A DNA stretch of 64,000 nt from NCBI GenBank assembly GCA_019454125.1, contig CP075365.1, positions 614,218 to 678,217 of the forward strand. Reading direction: 5' to 3'. The stretch comes from Fimbriimonadaceae bacterium (GTDB lineage: Bacteria > Armatimonadota > Fimbriimonadia > Fimbriimonadales > Fimbriimonadaceae). Below are positions 1 to 9,212 of this stretch, one piece after another. Below the pieces are notes generated by a model that was given only the letters and a program-made list of their open reading frames with translations, was not told the origin of the DNA and made no database searches. The position numbers and the translations under genes were made by a program. Numbering within the stretch: the stretch's first letter is position 1; each line of letters begins with the position of its first letter.

Positions 1-1
1 C

Positions 2-1624
2 TACCTCGGCAAGGTCAAGATGATCTACATCGATCCGCCCTACAACACAGGTAAGGACTTCATCTACCCGGACAATTACACCGAATCATTGCAGACCTAT
101 CTCGAATACACGGGCCAGGTCGATTCGGAAGGCAGGAAGTTTGGCCCGAATGCCGATTCGGACGGTCGGTATCACTCGCGATGGCTGAACATGATGCATC
201 CGAGACTGTTCTTAGCGAAAAACCTTCTTCGAGATGACGGCGTGATCTTCATCAGCATCGATGATTACGAGGCGCAAAACCTGGTACGGCTTTGCACTGA
301 CATCTTCGGCGAAGAAAACTTTTTAGGCTTCTTGCCAACAGTGATGAATCTGAAAGGCAATAACGATGAGTTCGGGTTTGCGGGAACACATGAATACACC
401 GTTGTCTTTGCCAAACACAAGGATCGGGTTAAGCTATTTGAGTTTCCGATCGATGAGGAGGATGAGGATGACTGGGAAGAGGATGAGCTAGGGTTTTACA
501 AGCGAGGAGCAAATCTCAAAGCAACGGGGAAGAATGCCCCTCGCGAGAAGCGTCCAAACCTCTTTTTTCCCATATACGTCCATGAGGGCAAAGTCCACTT
601 GGAGCGACAAACGCCCACTGATGTAGAGCTACTTCCGATGACCGATGGCCAAGAAATGTCTTGGCGTTGGAGCAAGACAAAGTTTCAGAAACAGCCTGAC
701 GATGTGATTATTGTTGGAGAAGGCGACGGGATCGCCATCTACAAAAAGCAACGTCCAAGCTTGGGCGACTTACCTTCAAAGAAGCCGAAGAGCCTTCTGT
801 ACAAGCCCGAGTATAGTAGCGGCAACGGAACCGCTGCGATCAAGAAGCTTTGCGGAGCACAGCTGTTCTCATCGCCACCAAAACCGCCGGCACTCATTGA
901 AGACTTCGTGAGGATCGGGTCTCAGCCGGGAGACATTGTGCTTGATTTCTTTGCAGGGTCTGGAACTACGGCTCAATCGACTCTCGAACTCAATGCTGAG
1001 TCGGAGGGCGACAGAAAGTTTATTCTTGTTCAGTTACCCGAGGGACTTGATCCCGATAAGCCAGAGCAACGCGCGGGTGCCCAGTTTTGTGACGCAATCG
1101 CTAGGCCCAGAAACATTGCCGAGATCACAAAGGAGCGAGTTCGCAGAGTCATAACTGGCCTGAACAAGCAAGAGAATCTCTTTAATGACAACATCGTGAG
1201 AGACCGCGGATTCCGTTCATTTAAGCTTGTGCCCTCAAACTTCATTCCATGGGACGGAACCGCCTCCAACGACGCCGACCAACTGGCCAAGCAGCTGAAG
1301 CTCGGCATTGACCACACGCGAGGCGACCGCACCCCACAAGACCTGCTTTTTGAAGTCCTCCTCAAGTCTTGGGGCGAACCCGCGCTCAGCCTCAAGGTGG
1401 CTGAAGAAACCATCGAGGGCGTGCGCGTCTTCTCCATCGCTGAAGGCGATTTCCTCATCTGCCTAGAGGAGAAGGTCTCTCTGGAGTTCATTCGTGCTCT
1501 TGCCGCACGCAAGCCCAGCCGAGTTGTCATGCGCGAGTCGGCGTTCGCCGGCAACGACCAGCTGAAGACCAACGCCGTCCAGACCTTCAAGTCCCAAGGC
1601 GTGACGAGCTTCAAGGTGGTGTGA
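2..1624 (+). CDS. mod: Type III restriction-modification DNA methyltransferase, Mod subunit (5' end outside window)
   Basis: Methylates adenine at the recognition site and gives target recognition to the Mod-Res complex. The frame is open from base 2, so the start lies upstream; 540 residues are visible. Motif IV DPPYNTG lies at the very beginning (bases 32-52), and the SAM-binding motif DFFAGSGTT follows about 300 residues later (near base 945). This catalytic-before-SAM order is that of beta-class N6-adenine methyltransferases such as type III Mod. The stretch between them, including an acidic run near bases 450-490, is the variable target-recognition region. The stop TGA overlaps the next ATG (TGATG), and res follows after one interposed gene, so expression should be coupled. 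The amount missing at the N-terminus is unknown. Confidence 0.93.
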   Translation, partial: YLGKVKMIYIDPPYNTGKDFIYPDNYTESLQTYLEYTGQVDSEGRKFGPNADSDGRYHSRWLNMMHPRLFLAKNLLRDDGVIFISIDDYEAQNLVRLCTDIFGEENFLGFLPTVMNLKGNNDEFGFAGTHEYTVVFAKHKDRVKLFEFPIDEEDEDDWEEDELGFYKRGANLKATGKNAPREKRPNLFFPIYVHEGKVHLERQTPTDVELLPMTDGQEMSWRWSKTKFQKQPDDVIIVGEGDGIAIYKKQRPSLGDLPSKKPKSLLYKPEYSSGNGTAAIKKLCGAQLFSSPPKPPALIEDFVRIGSQPGDIVLDFFAGSGTTAQSTLELNAESEGDRKFILVQLPEGLDPDKPEQRAGAQFCDAIARPRNIAEITKERVRRVITGLNKQENLFNDNIVRDRGFRSFKLVPSNFIPWDGTASNDADQLAKQLKLGIDHTRGDRTPQDLLFEVLLKSWGEPALSLKVAEETIEGVRVFSIAEGDFLICLEEKVSLEFIRALAARKPSRVVMRESAFAGNDQLKTNAVQTFKSQGVTSFKVV

Positions 1625-2490
1625 TGAGGAAGTCAAAGCAAGCCAAAATCAGCGTGGCCGGGACCGAAATCTCGGTGGTCAGCGACGCCCGGGGCGACTA
1701 CATCTCGCTGACCGACATGACCCGCGGTTTCGACGGCGGCCCCGCCCTGATCGAGCAGTGGATGCGGGCCAAGGACACGATTCTGTTCCTGGGAGCCTGG
1801 GAGAGCTTGCACAACCCCATTTTTAAACCCCACGAATTCGGGGGGTTTAGGAATGAGGCTGGCCGAAACAGCTTCTATATGTCACCCAAGAAGTGGGTCG
1901 AGGCAACCGGAGCCATCGGGATCTACTCCCAATCGGGTCGCTATGGAGGCGGGACTTTCGCACACCGCGACATCGCCTTTGAGTTCGGAACTTGGCTGAG
2001 CCCAGAATTCAAGCTTTACCTGATCAAGGAGTTTCAGCGGCTCAAAGAGGCGGAAGCCGAACGGCAGAGCCTGGAATGGAACCTCAACCGCTCGCTTTCA
2101 AAGCTGAACTACCGAATCCATACCGACGCAATCAAGGAGCACCTGATTCCGCCGAACTTGACCAAGCGGCAGGAAAGCTTCGTCTATGCGGACGAGGCTG
2201 ATCTGCTGAACGTGGCTCTCTTTGGCAAAACGGCCAAGCAGTGGCGCGACGCAAACCCGGAGCTCGAAGGAAACATGCGGGATTACGCGACGGCGGCTCA
2301 GCTTCTCGTCATGGTGAACCTGGAGTCGCTGAATGCTCAGTGGGTGCGAGACGGCTTGAAGCAACCCGAGCGATTGCGACGACTGCGCGAAGCAGCAGTT
2401 TCACAACTCAAATCTCTCGGCTCCATCAGCCTGCGGTCGATTGACCTACCGCCAAGCCTCCCGATGAGGGACGAGGAGGAGGAAGAGTGA
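1624..2490 (+). CDS. KilA-N domain DNA-binding protein between mod and res
   Basis: About 288 residues. The N-terminal ~140 residues match a KilA-N domain: a short beta segment (ISVAGTEISVV), DYISLTDM, a long insert ending in YMSPKKWVEATGAIG, then GRYGGGTFAHRDIAFEFGTWLSPEFKLYL, of which the AHRDIAFEFGTWLSP part is the family hallmark. The rest is helical and charged and ends in an acidic tail (MRDEEEEE). KilA-N domains bind DNA and are frequent in phages and large DNA viruses. GTG at 1621 is in frame but ATG at 1624, overlapping the mod stop, is the natural start. The 3' end overlaps res by 4 bp (GTGA). Sitting inside a type III operon, it may be an accessory DNA-binding or regulatory subunit; that role is inferred. 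Confidence 0.85.
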   Translation: MRKSKQAKISVAGTEISVVSDARGDYISLTDMTRGFDGGPALIEQWMRAKDTILFLGAWESLHNPIFKPHEFGGFRNEAGRNSFYMSPKKWVEATGAIGIYSQSGRYGGGTFAHRDIAFEFGTWLSPEFKLYLIKEFQRLKEAEAERQSLEWNLNRSLSKLNYRIHTDAIKEHLIPPNLTKRQESFVYADEADLLNVALFGKTAKQWRDANPELEGNMRDYATAAQLLVMVNLESLNAQWVRDGLKQPERLRRLREAAVSQLKSLGSISLRSIDLPPSLPMRDEEEEE

Positions 2491-5486
2491 GGCTTCAATT
2501 CGACCCCAACCAACAATTCCAGCTTGACGCCGTGGCCGCCGTGGCGGACCTATTCGACGGCCAAGAGCGCGGAGCGCCGGAGTTCTCGGTCATCAAGACC
2601 AACTATGCCGGCGAGCTTCTGAGCGGCATGGTGATGACGGAGACCGGAGTCGGCAATCAACTCTTGCTTTCGGACGACCGGCTCTTAACCAACCTGCGAT
2701 CTGTCCAAGAGCGGTTCGACATCGAGGTAGATCCAAACTCGGCTTTGGCAGCTTGGGAGTTGTTCGACGCCCCGGCCGATATCAAACGCCCATGCCCACA
2801 TTTCTCAGTCGAGATGGAAACAGGGACCGGAAAGACCTACGTTTACTTGCGCACAATCTTTGAGCTCTCCCACCGCTACGGCTTCCAGAAGTTTGTGATC
2901 GTGGTTCCCAGCGTCGCGATTCGAGAAGGTGTTCTGAAGAACCTGGAGATCACGGCGGACCATTTCCGGGCGCTCTACAACAACCTACCCTTCGAGTGGT
3001 TTGTCTACGACGCGAAGAAGGTGAACCGCCTTCGACACTTCGCTACGAGCAACACGCTCCAGATTCAGGTCATCAACATCGACGCGTTCCGCAAAAACTT
3101 CTCCGACACGGATGATGACAAAAAGTCGAACGTGATGTACAAGCGGCAAGACCGACTTGGCGATCACATGCCGATCGAGTTTGTCCAAGCCGCGCGGCCC
3201 ATCGTGATCATCGACGAGCCCCAGAGTGTGGACAACACGGACAAGGCTCAGGAGGCGATCAAGGCGCTCAACCCGCTGATGACGCTTCGCTACTCAGCGA
3301 CTCACCGCAATCCGTACAACCTGGTCTACCAGCTCGATCCTGTTCGGGCGTTCGAGTTGCGCCTGGTCAAGCAGATCGTGGTTGCGAACGTGGAGTCTGA
3401 GGATGCCGCCAACGAGCCATTCGTCCGAGTCGAGTCCATCGAATACAAGAAGGAATACAAAGCCAAGCTCCGGATGCTGATCAAGACCGCTGACGGGCCG
3501 AAGGAGAAGTCCATTTCCGTCAAGCCAGGCGACGACTTGTTCTACAAGTCAGGCGAGTTGCACCACTACCAAGACGGTTTCCGCATTGCCGATCTTTCCG
3601 CCGAGCCAGGTGACGAGCACATTCGATTCAGCAATGGCCGCCGACTCGGGCAGGGCGAAGAAATGGGTGGAGCCCGGTCTGACATATGGCGAGCGCAGAT
3701 CAAGAAGACTGTCGAAGAGCACCTGAAGAAGGAGGTCAAGGTCCGCGAGCGTGGCCTCAAAGTGCTTTCGCTATTCTTCATCGACAAGGTCGCCAACTAC
3801 CGCGACTATGACGACGACGGGAATCCGATTCAGGGCAAGTTCGCCCAGGTTATCGAGGAAGAGTTGGCAGCCTTCGCAAACGACCCGCGATTCGCATCGC
3901 TGGAGTGGCTGAAGTTGCCAGTCGGCCAGCTCCACAACGGATATTTCTCAGGCGACCGCAAGAAGCGCAAGGACGGAACCGAGGAGACGATTTGGAAGGA
4001 CACGAAGGGCTCAACGGCACTCGATGACGACACTTACAACCTCATCATGAAGGAGAAGGAGCGATTGCTCGACATGAGCGAGCCACTCCGATTCATCTTC
4101 AGCCACTCTGCTCTGAGAGAAGGCTGGGACAACCCGAACGTGTTCCAAATTTGCACCCTCAATGAGACCCAGAGCACGATGAAGAAGCGCCAAGAAATCG
4201 GGCGCGGCCTTCGATTGCCCGTTGACCAGACCGGTGCGAGAGTCTTTGATGACTCAATCAACAAGCTGTACGTGATGGCCAACGAGAGCTACGAAGCGTT
4301 CGCCAAGGCACTGCAAAACGAATACGAGGAGGACTGCGGCGTCACGTTTGGCAAGGTGCCGATCACGGCTCTTGCCAAGCTCACTCGCGTCATCGACGAC
4401 GAAGAGAAACCCATCGGTCGCGCCGAGGCCGAAGCACTCCGAGACCTCTTGGTCGAGCAAAAGATGATCGACGTTCAGGGCCGAATCCAGAAGGCATTCG
4501 ATCCTCGAAGCCCAGACTTCAAGTTGGAATTGCCCGAAGACAAGGCGGAGCTGACTTCGGCGGTTGTGGACCTGCTGTCGAGCTACCAGATCGAGCATCA
4601 CATCCAGCGCGAAAAGGACGAACGGGTCAACAAGCTGAAGAAACAAGTGTTGCTCACGCCAGAGTTCGAGGAGCTTTGGACGAGGATCAAGCCCAAGACG
4701 ATGTATCGCGTCGAGTTCGAGACCGCCGACTTGGTTGCACGAGCCGTTGCCGAGATTAAGCGCATGCCCAAGATCGAGAAGCCGATTCTAAGGGTTACGG
4801 CCGGAGTGCTTGGCGTGGAGAAATCGGGCGTCACCGCGAAAGGAATGAGCGTGGCCGAAGAGACGCGCGAATACGGCGCACGACCTTTGCCGGACATCCT
4901 TGGCTACCTCCAGAACGAAACCGAACTGACGCGATCGACACTGGTGGAGATCCTCACGAAGTCCGACCGCTTGGCCGAGTTCTTCAACAACCCCCAGCGA
5001 TTCATGGACCAAGTTGCCCGCATTTTGAAGTTCGAGCTGCACCGGATTCTGGTGGACGGCATCAAATACGAGCGCATCGATGGCACCGGGTCAGACGCCG
5101 CTTGGGATCAGATGCTCTTCAAGAACGAGGAGTTGGTCAACTATCTGAAGGCTCTGGAAGTGAAGAAGTCGGTTTACGACTACGTCGTTTATGATTCAGA
5201 GATTGAGCGAGAGTTTGCCGAGCAGCTTGATCAGCGCGACGACATCAAGCTTTTCGTCAAGCTTCCGGGCTGGTTCAAGGTGGACACGCCTGTTGGCGAA
5301 TACAACCCGGACTGGGCCATCGTGAAGCACGACACTTCAACGATCTACTTGGTGCGAGAGACCAAAGGAACGCGAGACTTCCTGAAGCTGAGATCAACCG
5401 AGGCGGACAAGGTGCGGTGCGGGAAGCGCCACTTCGAGGCGCTTGGGCAGGACTTCAAAGTCGTCGTGACGGCAGGTGAGGTGTAA
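2487..5486 (+). CDS. res: Type III restriction enzyme, Res subunit (helicase-nuclease)
   Basis: A 999-residue ATP-dependent helicase and endonuclease that translocates with Mod and cuts when sites in opposite orientation meet. Walker A METGTGKT is near residue 110, motif II IIDEPQS near 240 (DEPx instead of DEAH, common in type III Res), and motif VI EIGRGLRLP near 570. The C-terminus has a PD-(D/E)xK nuclease signature: NPDWAIV about 18 residues before ETKG (residues ~940-961). The length is normal for Res. The GTG start overlaps the KilA-N stop (GTGA). No frameshift or missing motif is seen, so the system looks intact apart from the window edge cutting mod. Confidence 0.94.
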   Translation: MRLQFDPNQQFQLDAVAAVADLFDGQERGAPEFSVIKTNYAGELLSGMVMTETGVGNQLLLSDDRLLTNLRSVQERFDIEVDPNSALAAWELFDAPADIKRPCPHFSVEMETGTGKTYVYLRTIFELSHRYGFQKFVIVVPSVAIREGVLKNLEITADHFRALYNNLPFEWFVYDAKKVNRLRHFATSNTLQIQVINIDAFRKNFSDTDDDKKSNVMYKRQDRLGDHMPIEFVQAARPIVIIDEPQSVDNTDKAQEAIKALNPLMTLRYSATHRNPYNLVYQLDPVRAFELRLVKQIVVANVESEDAANEPFVRVESIEYKKEYKAKLRMLIKTADGPKEKSISVKPGDDLFYKSGELHHYQDGFRIADLSAEPGDEHIRFSNGRRLGQGEEMGGARSDIWRAQIKKTVEEHLKKEVKVRERGLKVLSLFFIDKVANYRDYDDDGNPIQGKFAQVIEEELAAFANDPRFASLEWLKLPVGQLHNGYFSGDRKKRKDGTEETIWKDTKGSTALDDDTYNLIMKEKERLLDMSEPLRFIFSHSALREGWDNPNVFQICTLNETQSTMKKRQEIGRGLRLPVDQTGARVFDDSINKLYVMANESYEAFAKALQNEYEEDCGVTFGKVPITALAKLTRVIDDEEKPIGRAEAEALRDLLVEQKMIDVQGRIQKAFDPRSPDFKLELPEDKAELTSAVVDLLSSYQIEHHIQREKDERVNKLKKQVLLTPEFEELWTRIKPKTMYRVEFETADLVARAVAEIKRMPKIEKPILRVTAGVLGVEKSGVTAKGMSVAEETREYGARPLPDILGYLQNETELTRSTLVEILTKSDRLAEFFNNPQRFMDQVARILKFELHRILVDGIKYERIDGTGSDAAWDQMLFKNEELVNYLKALEVKKSVYDYVVYDSEIEREFAEQLDQRDDIKLFVKLPGWFKVDTPVGEYNPDWAIVKHDTSTIYLVRETKGTRDFLKLRSTEADKVRCGKRHFEALGQDFKVVVTAGEV

Positions 5487-5604
5487 GAATGGCGCTCGAT
5501 TGGCACTCGAATTCGTTGACTGCCAAAAAAGAAACGAAACCCGCATCGAAATCACAGGCAAGGCCGTCAGTATTCTTGGCGGCATTGGCCGAAGCCCGAA
5601 CTAG
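5476..5604 (+). CDS. Possible 42-aa ORF overlapping the end of res
   Basis: A GTG at 5476, inside the last codons of res, opens a 42-codon frame. It has a plausible amphipathic segment (ARLALEFVDC, then RIEITGKAVSILGG) and ends at TAG 5602-5604. I recognise no family. A longer frame from ATG 5489 in another register covers the same DNA, but its arginine-rich composition looks like a shadow. Included because it would be translationally coupled to res; it may not be a gene. Confidence 0.25.
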   Translation: MRCKNGARLALEFVDCQKRNETRIEITGKAVSILGGIGRSPN

Positions 5605-5655
5605 CCTGATCACCCTTCGCGAGCTCCGTTACATACCAGTGAAAAGGACGGAGGC

Positions 5656-5672
5656 GAACCCAAAAAGGGTTC
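5656..5672. other. Perfect short hairpin in leader of small gene
   Basis: GAACCC-AAAAA-GGGTTC, a 6-bp perfect stem with a 5-nt A loop, lies 67 bp upstream of the next small gene. No T-run follows, so it is not a standard terminator; it could be an attenuator-like or RNA-stabilising element. Confidence 0.35.
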
Positions 5673-5739
5673 AAGTCCAAGTTTGCGACCGATCGACGAT
5701 GGGACGAGGCCGTGCCGACTACCTACACAGGAGGCACCT

Positions 5740-5883
5740 ATGGCAGCAGAAAAACGCGTTCATCGAGATGCGGGAACGGGACGCTACGTCACCGAGAAAT
5801 ACGCCGACAAGCACCCCAAGACCACGGTCAGTGAGCCGGCCAGTAAGCCAGCTCCGAAGCCTGCACCGAAGAAGGGCAAGTAG
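5740..5883 (+). CDS. Small HRDAGTGRYV-family protein, 47 aa
   Basis: A 47-residue basic protein. The conserved core VHRDAGTGRYVTEKYADKHP is followed by TTVSEP and a Pro/Ala/Lys tail. I recognise the R-D-A-x-T-G-x-(F/Y)-V ... HPxTTV pattern as a widespread family of tiny uncharacterised proteins, sometimes mis-annotated as a multidrug transporter although it has no membrane segment. A perfect AGGAGG Shine-Dalgarno (5729-5734) lies 5 nt before the ATG, the strongest in this region, so the gene is almost certainly translated. It sits between res and a strong terminator and may be the last gene of the type III operon. Function unknown. Confidence 0.8.
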   Translation: MAAEKRVHRDAGTGRYVTEKYADKHPKTTVSEPASKPAPKPAPKKGK

Positions 5884-5890
5884 AGGATTC

Positions 5891-5916
5891 GTTCTCCCCT
5901 TTGAACAGGGGAGAAC
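5891..5916 (+). terminator. Rho-independent-type terminator after type III operon
   Basis: GTTCTCCCC (5891-5899), an 8-nt loop and GGGGAGAAC (5908-5916) form a perfect 9-bp stem 7 bp after the small gene's stop. The following sequence is T-rich (gtctctttcctt) but has no pure T tract. It separates the type III operon from the helicase gene. Confidence 0.75.
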
Positions 5917-5967
5917 GTCTCTTTCCTTGGCGCGCTCTTCTATTAGCAGCTGTAAGTAACGGAAGCG

Positions 5968-8900
5968 ATGTCTCGACAAGAAGGATTATTCACGGAACAC
6001 CTGCCCAAAATTAAAATCCCCGTCGCCACGCGTGTAGAGGCACATTTTGGGAAGAACAGACTTTTCCAGCTCCTGTTCGAAGGCTACGAGGGGAGTGCAG
6101 AGTCCATCACCGCCGCAAGTGGTACAGAGTCGTGGACGGAGCTAAAGCTACCAACCGGGGATCTATTCCGGGTCTACGAGAGCGGCGCACGATCGACGTT
6201 CACGCATCCCCACCTTCGCGTGGCGGGCTCAAAGCTGAAATGGGAAAATGCCAAGCTTCCCGCCCTCTCGCCGTCATGTCGACAGAATGCGTTGGACTCA
6301 TGGAAGGACGCTTTTAGGTTTTTCCGAGAAGACCCAGGAACCGGCCAACCAGGTTTGCGGCCACCTCAGATAGGAGCTCTTCACGCGATCCACGCTCACT
6401 GGACTGTCGAAGACAAGCCAGCGACAATCGTCATGCCAACCGGAACTGGCAAGACAGAGACCATGTTGGCCACGCTAGTTTCGGAGCGGTGTGATCGTGT
6501 CTTAGTGATCGTTCCCAGTGTCGTTCTGCGTGACCAACTCTTTGGGAAATTTGCAACCCTCGGATTACTGAAAAAGCTAACAAACCTGGCCCAGAGCGCT
6601 CAGTTCCCGGTCGTGGGGCTCATGCGATCGAGTCTCCAAACTGCTACTGCGGTTGACGAACTGTTCGGTTCGGCGAACGTGATCGTGGCTGTCATCAATT
6701 CAGTTGTGGCGAGCAGCCCTGAGGCATTAGCCCGAATTGTTGAAATCTGCAGCCACTTGTTCATTGACGAGGCTCACCATGTCCCGGCCCGAACGTGGTC
6801 ACAGCTCAAGGCTCAGTTTCAGCACAAGCACGTGCTTCAATTTACTGCCACTCCATACCGAAATGACGGAAAGCGAGTGGATGGCAAGGTTATCTACTCT
6901 TTCCCGCTGCGGAAAGCGCAGGAGCAGGGCTACTTCAAGCCGATCCAATACAAGCCGATCTACCAATTTCGCCCGGAACTGTCCGATGAGGCAATCGCCG
7001 AAGCTGCGATCAAGCAGCTCAGGGAAGACCTCAATGTTGGACTCGACCACGTGCTTATGGCCCGTGCTCATCCCATCGAACGGTTGAAGCAAATTCTTCC
7101 GATCTACTCCGCAAAGGCCGCGGACCTCAATCCAGTGATCATCCATTCTCAGATGTCGCAGACCGACCGTAAGCTCGCGTTGGACTCTATGAAGACAGGC
7201 CAGTCTCGTGTGATTCTCTGCGACAACATGCTCGGGGAAGGGTTCGATTACGCACAGTTGAAAGTTGCAGCCCTTCACGATCTACACAAGAGCCTCGCAA
7301 TCACACTCCAGTTCACTGGCCGCTTTACCCGGACGAGTTTAGACGCAAAGCTGGGCCCTGCTACCATGATTGCCAATGCCGCCCTATCTGGAATAGGCAA
7401 CGAGCTAAGGGACTTGTACGCCCAGGACGCCGACTGGAACCGCCTGATTCAGGAAATGGCCGACCAGACGATAGGGTCCAAGGTGAAGAAGACTGAGTTT
7501 TCAGCCACCTTCAAGCCATACGGCGTCGACTTTCCGCCTGAGAACATCCAGCCAAAGATGAGCACCGTCGTTTATCAGACGAAGTGCGAGGAGTGGGCTC
7601 CGAAGACCCTGGAAAAGTGGCTTGAGAGGGCCCAAGTGTTTGCAGGTCCATCGATCAGCGATGAACACCGAACCGCCTTCTACGTTGTCGTGGAAGCGTC
7701 GGAAGTTGAGTGGGGTCTGGCAAAGGATGCGCTTGATGTCCACTACGCACTCTTCTTGCTGCATTGGGATAAGGAGCGTCAATTGCTTTTCATTAATAGC
7801 ACAGACAACAGGGGCTTTCAAAAGGACCTAGCGATGTTGGTCTGCGGCGAGGATGTCGAGAGGGTCCAGGGCGAGGAGATATATCGTGCAGTCTACGGAA
7901 TCAACCGTCTCGTCCTCTTCAACCTCGGGCTAAAGCATGTAACCGGACGCAACGTCCGATTCACCATGCTGGCAGGCTCTGATGTTCTTGAGGGGATCAC
8001 GATAGCCCAGGCCGGGACGCGCACGAAAACAAACCTGTTCGCACACGGCTACGAGGACGGGGAGCGAGCAACAATGGGCTGTTCGATTCGTGGGCGCCTC
8101 TGGTCGTACTTAGTGGCTGACGACATTTCTCACTGGGTCGCGTGGTGTAAGCATATCGGCAATAAACTCCTAGACGATACGATCACCATCGCAAAGATCA
8201 ACGATTGGTTCGTAGTTCCCCAGGAACTTTCCGATCGTCCGCGTTTGACTGCTCTTTCTGCAGACTGGCACGATCAGTTCTTCATTGAACTTGAGAGAAG
8301 GACCTTTATTAAGATTGGGAACGTAGAGTGTCCCGTCTTTGATGCCGACATTGAGATCGTGCCGACTGAAGTGACTGGTCCTTTGAAGTTCGCGGTCAAT
8401 GCAAACGGCAAGCGCGCCGTGTTCAAGATCAAGTTCCAGAACAAGGAGATCAAGTTCGATCAGTTGGAGGGCGACACGGCCATGCTGAGAATTGGCTCGG
8501 CCACTTCAAAGCTCAGCGATGAGTTTGAAAACTATCCGCCGATCATCTACTTCGAAGCCGAAGCCGTCCTGGAAGGCGGACTGCTCGTTCAGCCGAAGAA
8601 AGGTAGCCGCTCTTCGTTTGATCGAACCAAAATCGTCGCCTGGGATTGGAAGGGCACTGACCTAAAGAAGGAGTCCCAAGGAACTGCCCGAGCAGCAGAT
8701 TCAATCCAGTATAGGGCGATTCAGGAATTCCTATCCGACAACTCCTGGGAAGTAATCTTTGATGACGACGGGCCACAAGAAGTTGCCGATATTGTTTGCC
8801 TCAAGCGGCAGGACGACGTCTTGAAAGTGAGCTTGATTCACTGCAAATACTCTCATGGCGATCAGCCGGGGAGTCGAATCGACGATCTGTACGAGGTGTG

Positions 8901-9207
8901 CGGCCAGGCACAAAAGGCGATCAAGTGGAGGGATGAGATGGAGAAAATGATCTCCCGGTTACTTGCACGTGAAGACAAGTCGCTGGCTGACGCCAGGGCC
9001 TCGCGCCTGATTAAAGGGGACCGCAACAGGCTAATCGAACTCAGGAATTCAGCGCGACTGCTACGACCAGATTTCAGTATGTGGCTTGTACAGCCAGGTT
9101 TGTCAAAGGCCGCCGCTTCATCGAGTCAGCTTGAGTTGCTTGGAGGCACGGAGACATTTCTCCATGAGGTACATCAAATCCCACTGCACGTGGTTGCCAG
9201 CGCGTGA
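5968..9207 (+). CDS. Large SF2 (DEAD/DEAH) helicase with probable C-terminal PD-(D/E)xK nuclease
   Basis: A 1,079-residue protein. A specific N-terminal region (~130 residues) precedes an SF2 motor: Walker A MPTGTGKTE (~155-163), motif II FIDEAHH (~264-270), motif III QFTATPYR, and motif VI region LQFTGRFTRTS. About 450 residues with no motif I recognise follow. Near residues 937-961 the pattern EVADIVCLKR ... IHCKYS has the D-x(n)-E/H-x-K spacing of a restriction-endonuclease-like fold. The layout resembles single-protein helicase-nuclease defence effectors and type I R subunits, but no methyltransferase or specificity subunit is adjacent. It has its own upstream terminator, so it is probably an independent module. 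I cannot assign it to a named defence system. Confidence 0.85.
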   Translation: MSRQEGLFTEHLPKIKIPVATRVEAHFGKNRLFQLLFEGYEGSAESITAASGTESWTELKLPTGDLFRVYESGARSTFTHPHLRVAGSKLKWENAKLPALSPSCRQNALDSWKDAFRFFREDPGTGQPGLRPPQIGALHAIHAHWTVEDKPATIVMPTGTGKTETMLATLVSERCDRVLVIVPSVVLRDQLFGKFATLGLLKKLTNLAQSAQFPVVGLMRSSLQTATAVDELFGSANVIVAVINSVVASSPEALARIVEICSHLFIDEAHHVPARTWSQLKAQFQHKHVLQFTATPYRNDGKRVDGKVIYSFPLRKAQEQGYFKPIQYKPIYQFRPELSDEAIAEAAIKQLREDLNVGLDHVLMARAHPIERLKQILPIYSAKAADLNPVIIHSQMSQTDRKLALDSMKTGQSRVILCDNMLGEGFDYAQLKVAALHDLHKSLAITLQFTGRFTRTSLDAKLGPATMIANAALSGIGNELRDLYAQDADWNRLIQEMADQTIGSKVKKTEFSATFKPYGVDFPPENIQPKMSTVVYQTKCEEWAPKTLEKWLERAQVFAGPSISDEHRTAFYVVVEASEVEWGLAKDALDVHYALFLLHWDKERQLLFINSTDNRGFQKDLAMLVCGEDVERVQGEEIYRAVYGINRLVLFNLGLKHVTGRNVRFTMLAGSDVLEGITIAQAGTRTKTNLFAHGYEDGERATMGCSIRGRLWSYLVADDISHWVAWCKHIGNKLLDDTITIAKINDWFVVPQELSDRPRLTALSADWHDQFFIELERRTFIKIGNVECPVFDADIEIVPTEVTGPLKFAVNANGKRAVFKIKFQNKEIKFDQLEGDTAMLRIGSATSKLSDEFENYPPIIYFEAEAVLEGGLLVQPKKGSRSSFDRTKIVAWDWKGTDLKKESQGTARAADSIQYRAIQEFLSDNSWEVIFDDDGPQEVADIVCLKRQDDVLKVSLIHCKYSHGDQPGSRIDDLYEVCGQAQKAIKWRDEMEKMISRLLAREDKSLADARASRLIKGDRNRLIELRNSARLLRPDFSMWLVQPGLSKAAASSSQLELLGGTETFLHEVHQIPLHVVASA

Positions 9208-9212
9208 TAATC

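Noticed and set aside
5656-5685. tRNA T-arm (GGTTCAAGTCC)
   Set aside because: The flanks do not form a T stem; the bases pair instead in a GAACCC/GGGTTC hairpin.
5489-5959. 156-codon ORF after res
   Set aside because: Overlaps the well-supported 47-aa gene and a terminator; composition is shadow-like.
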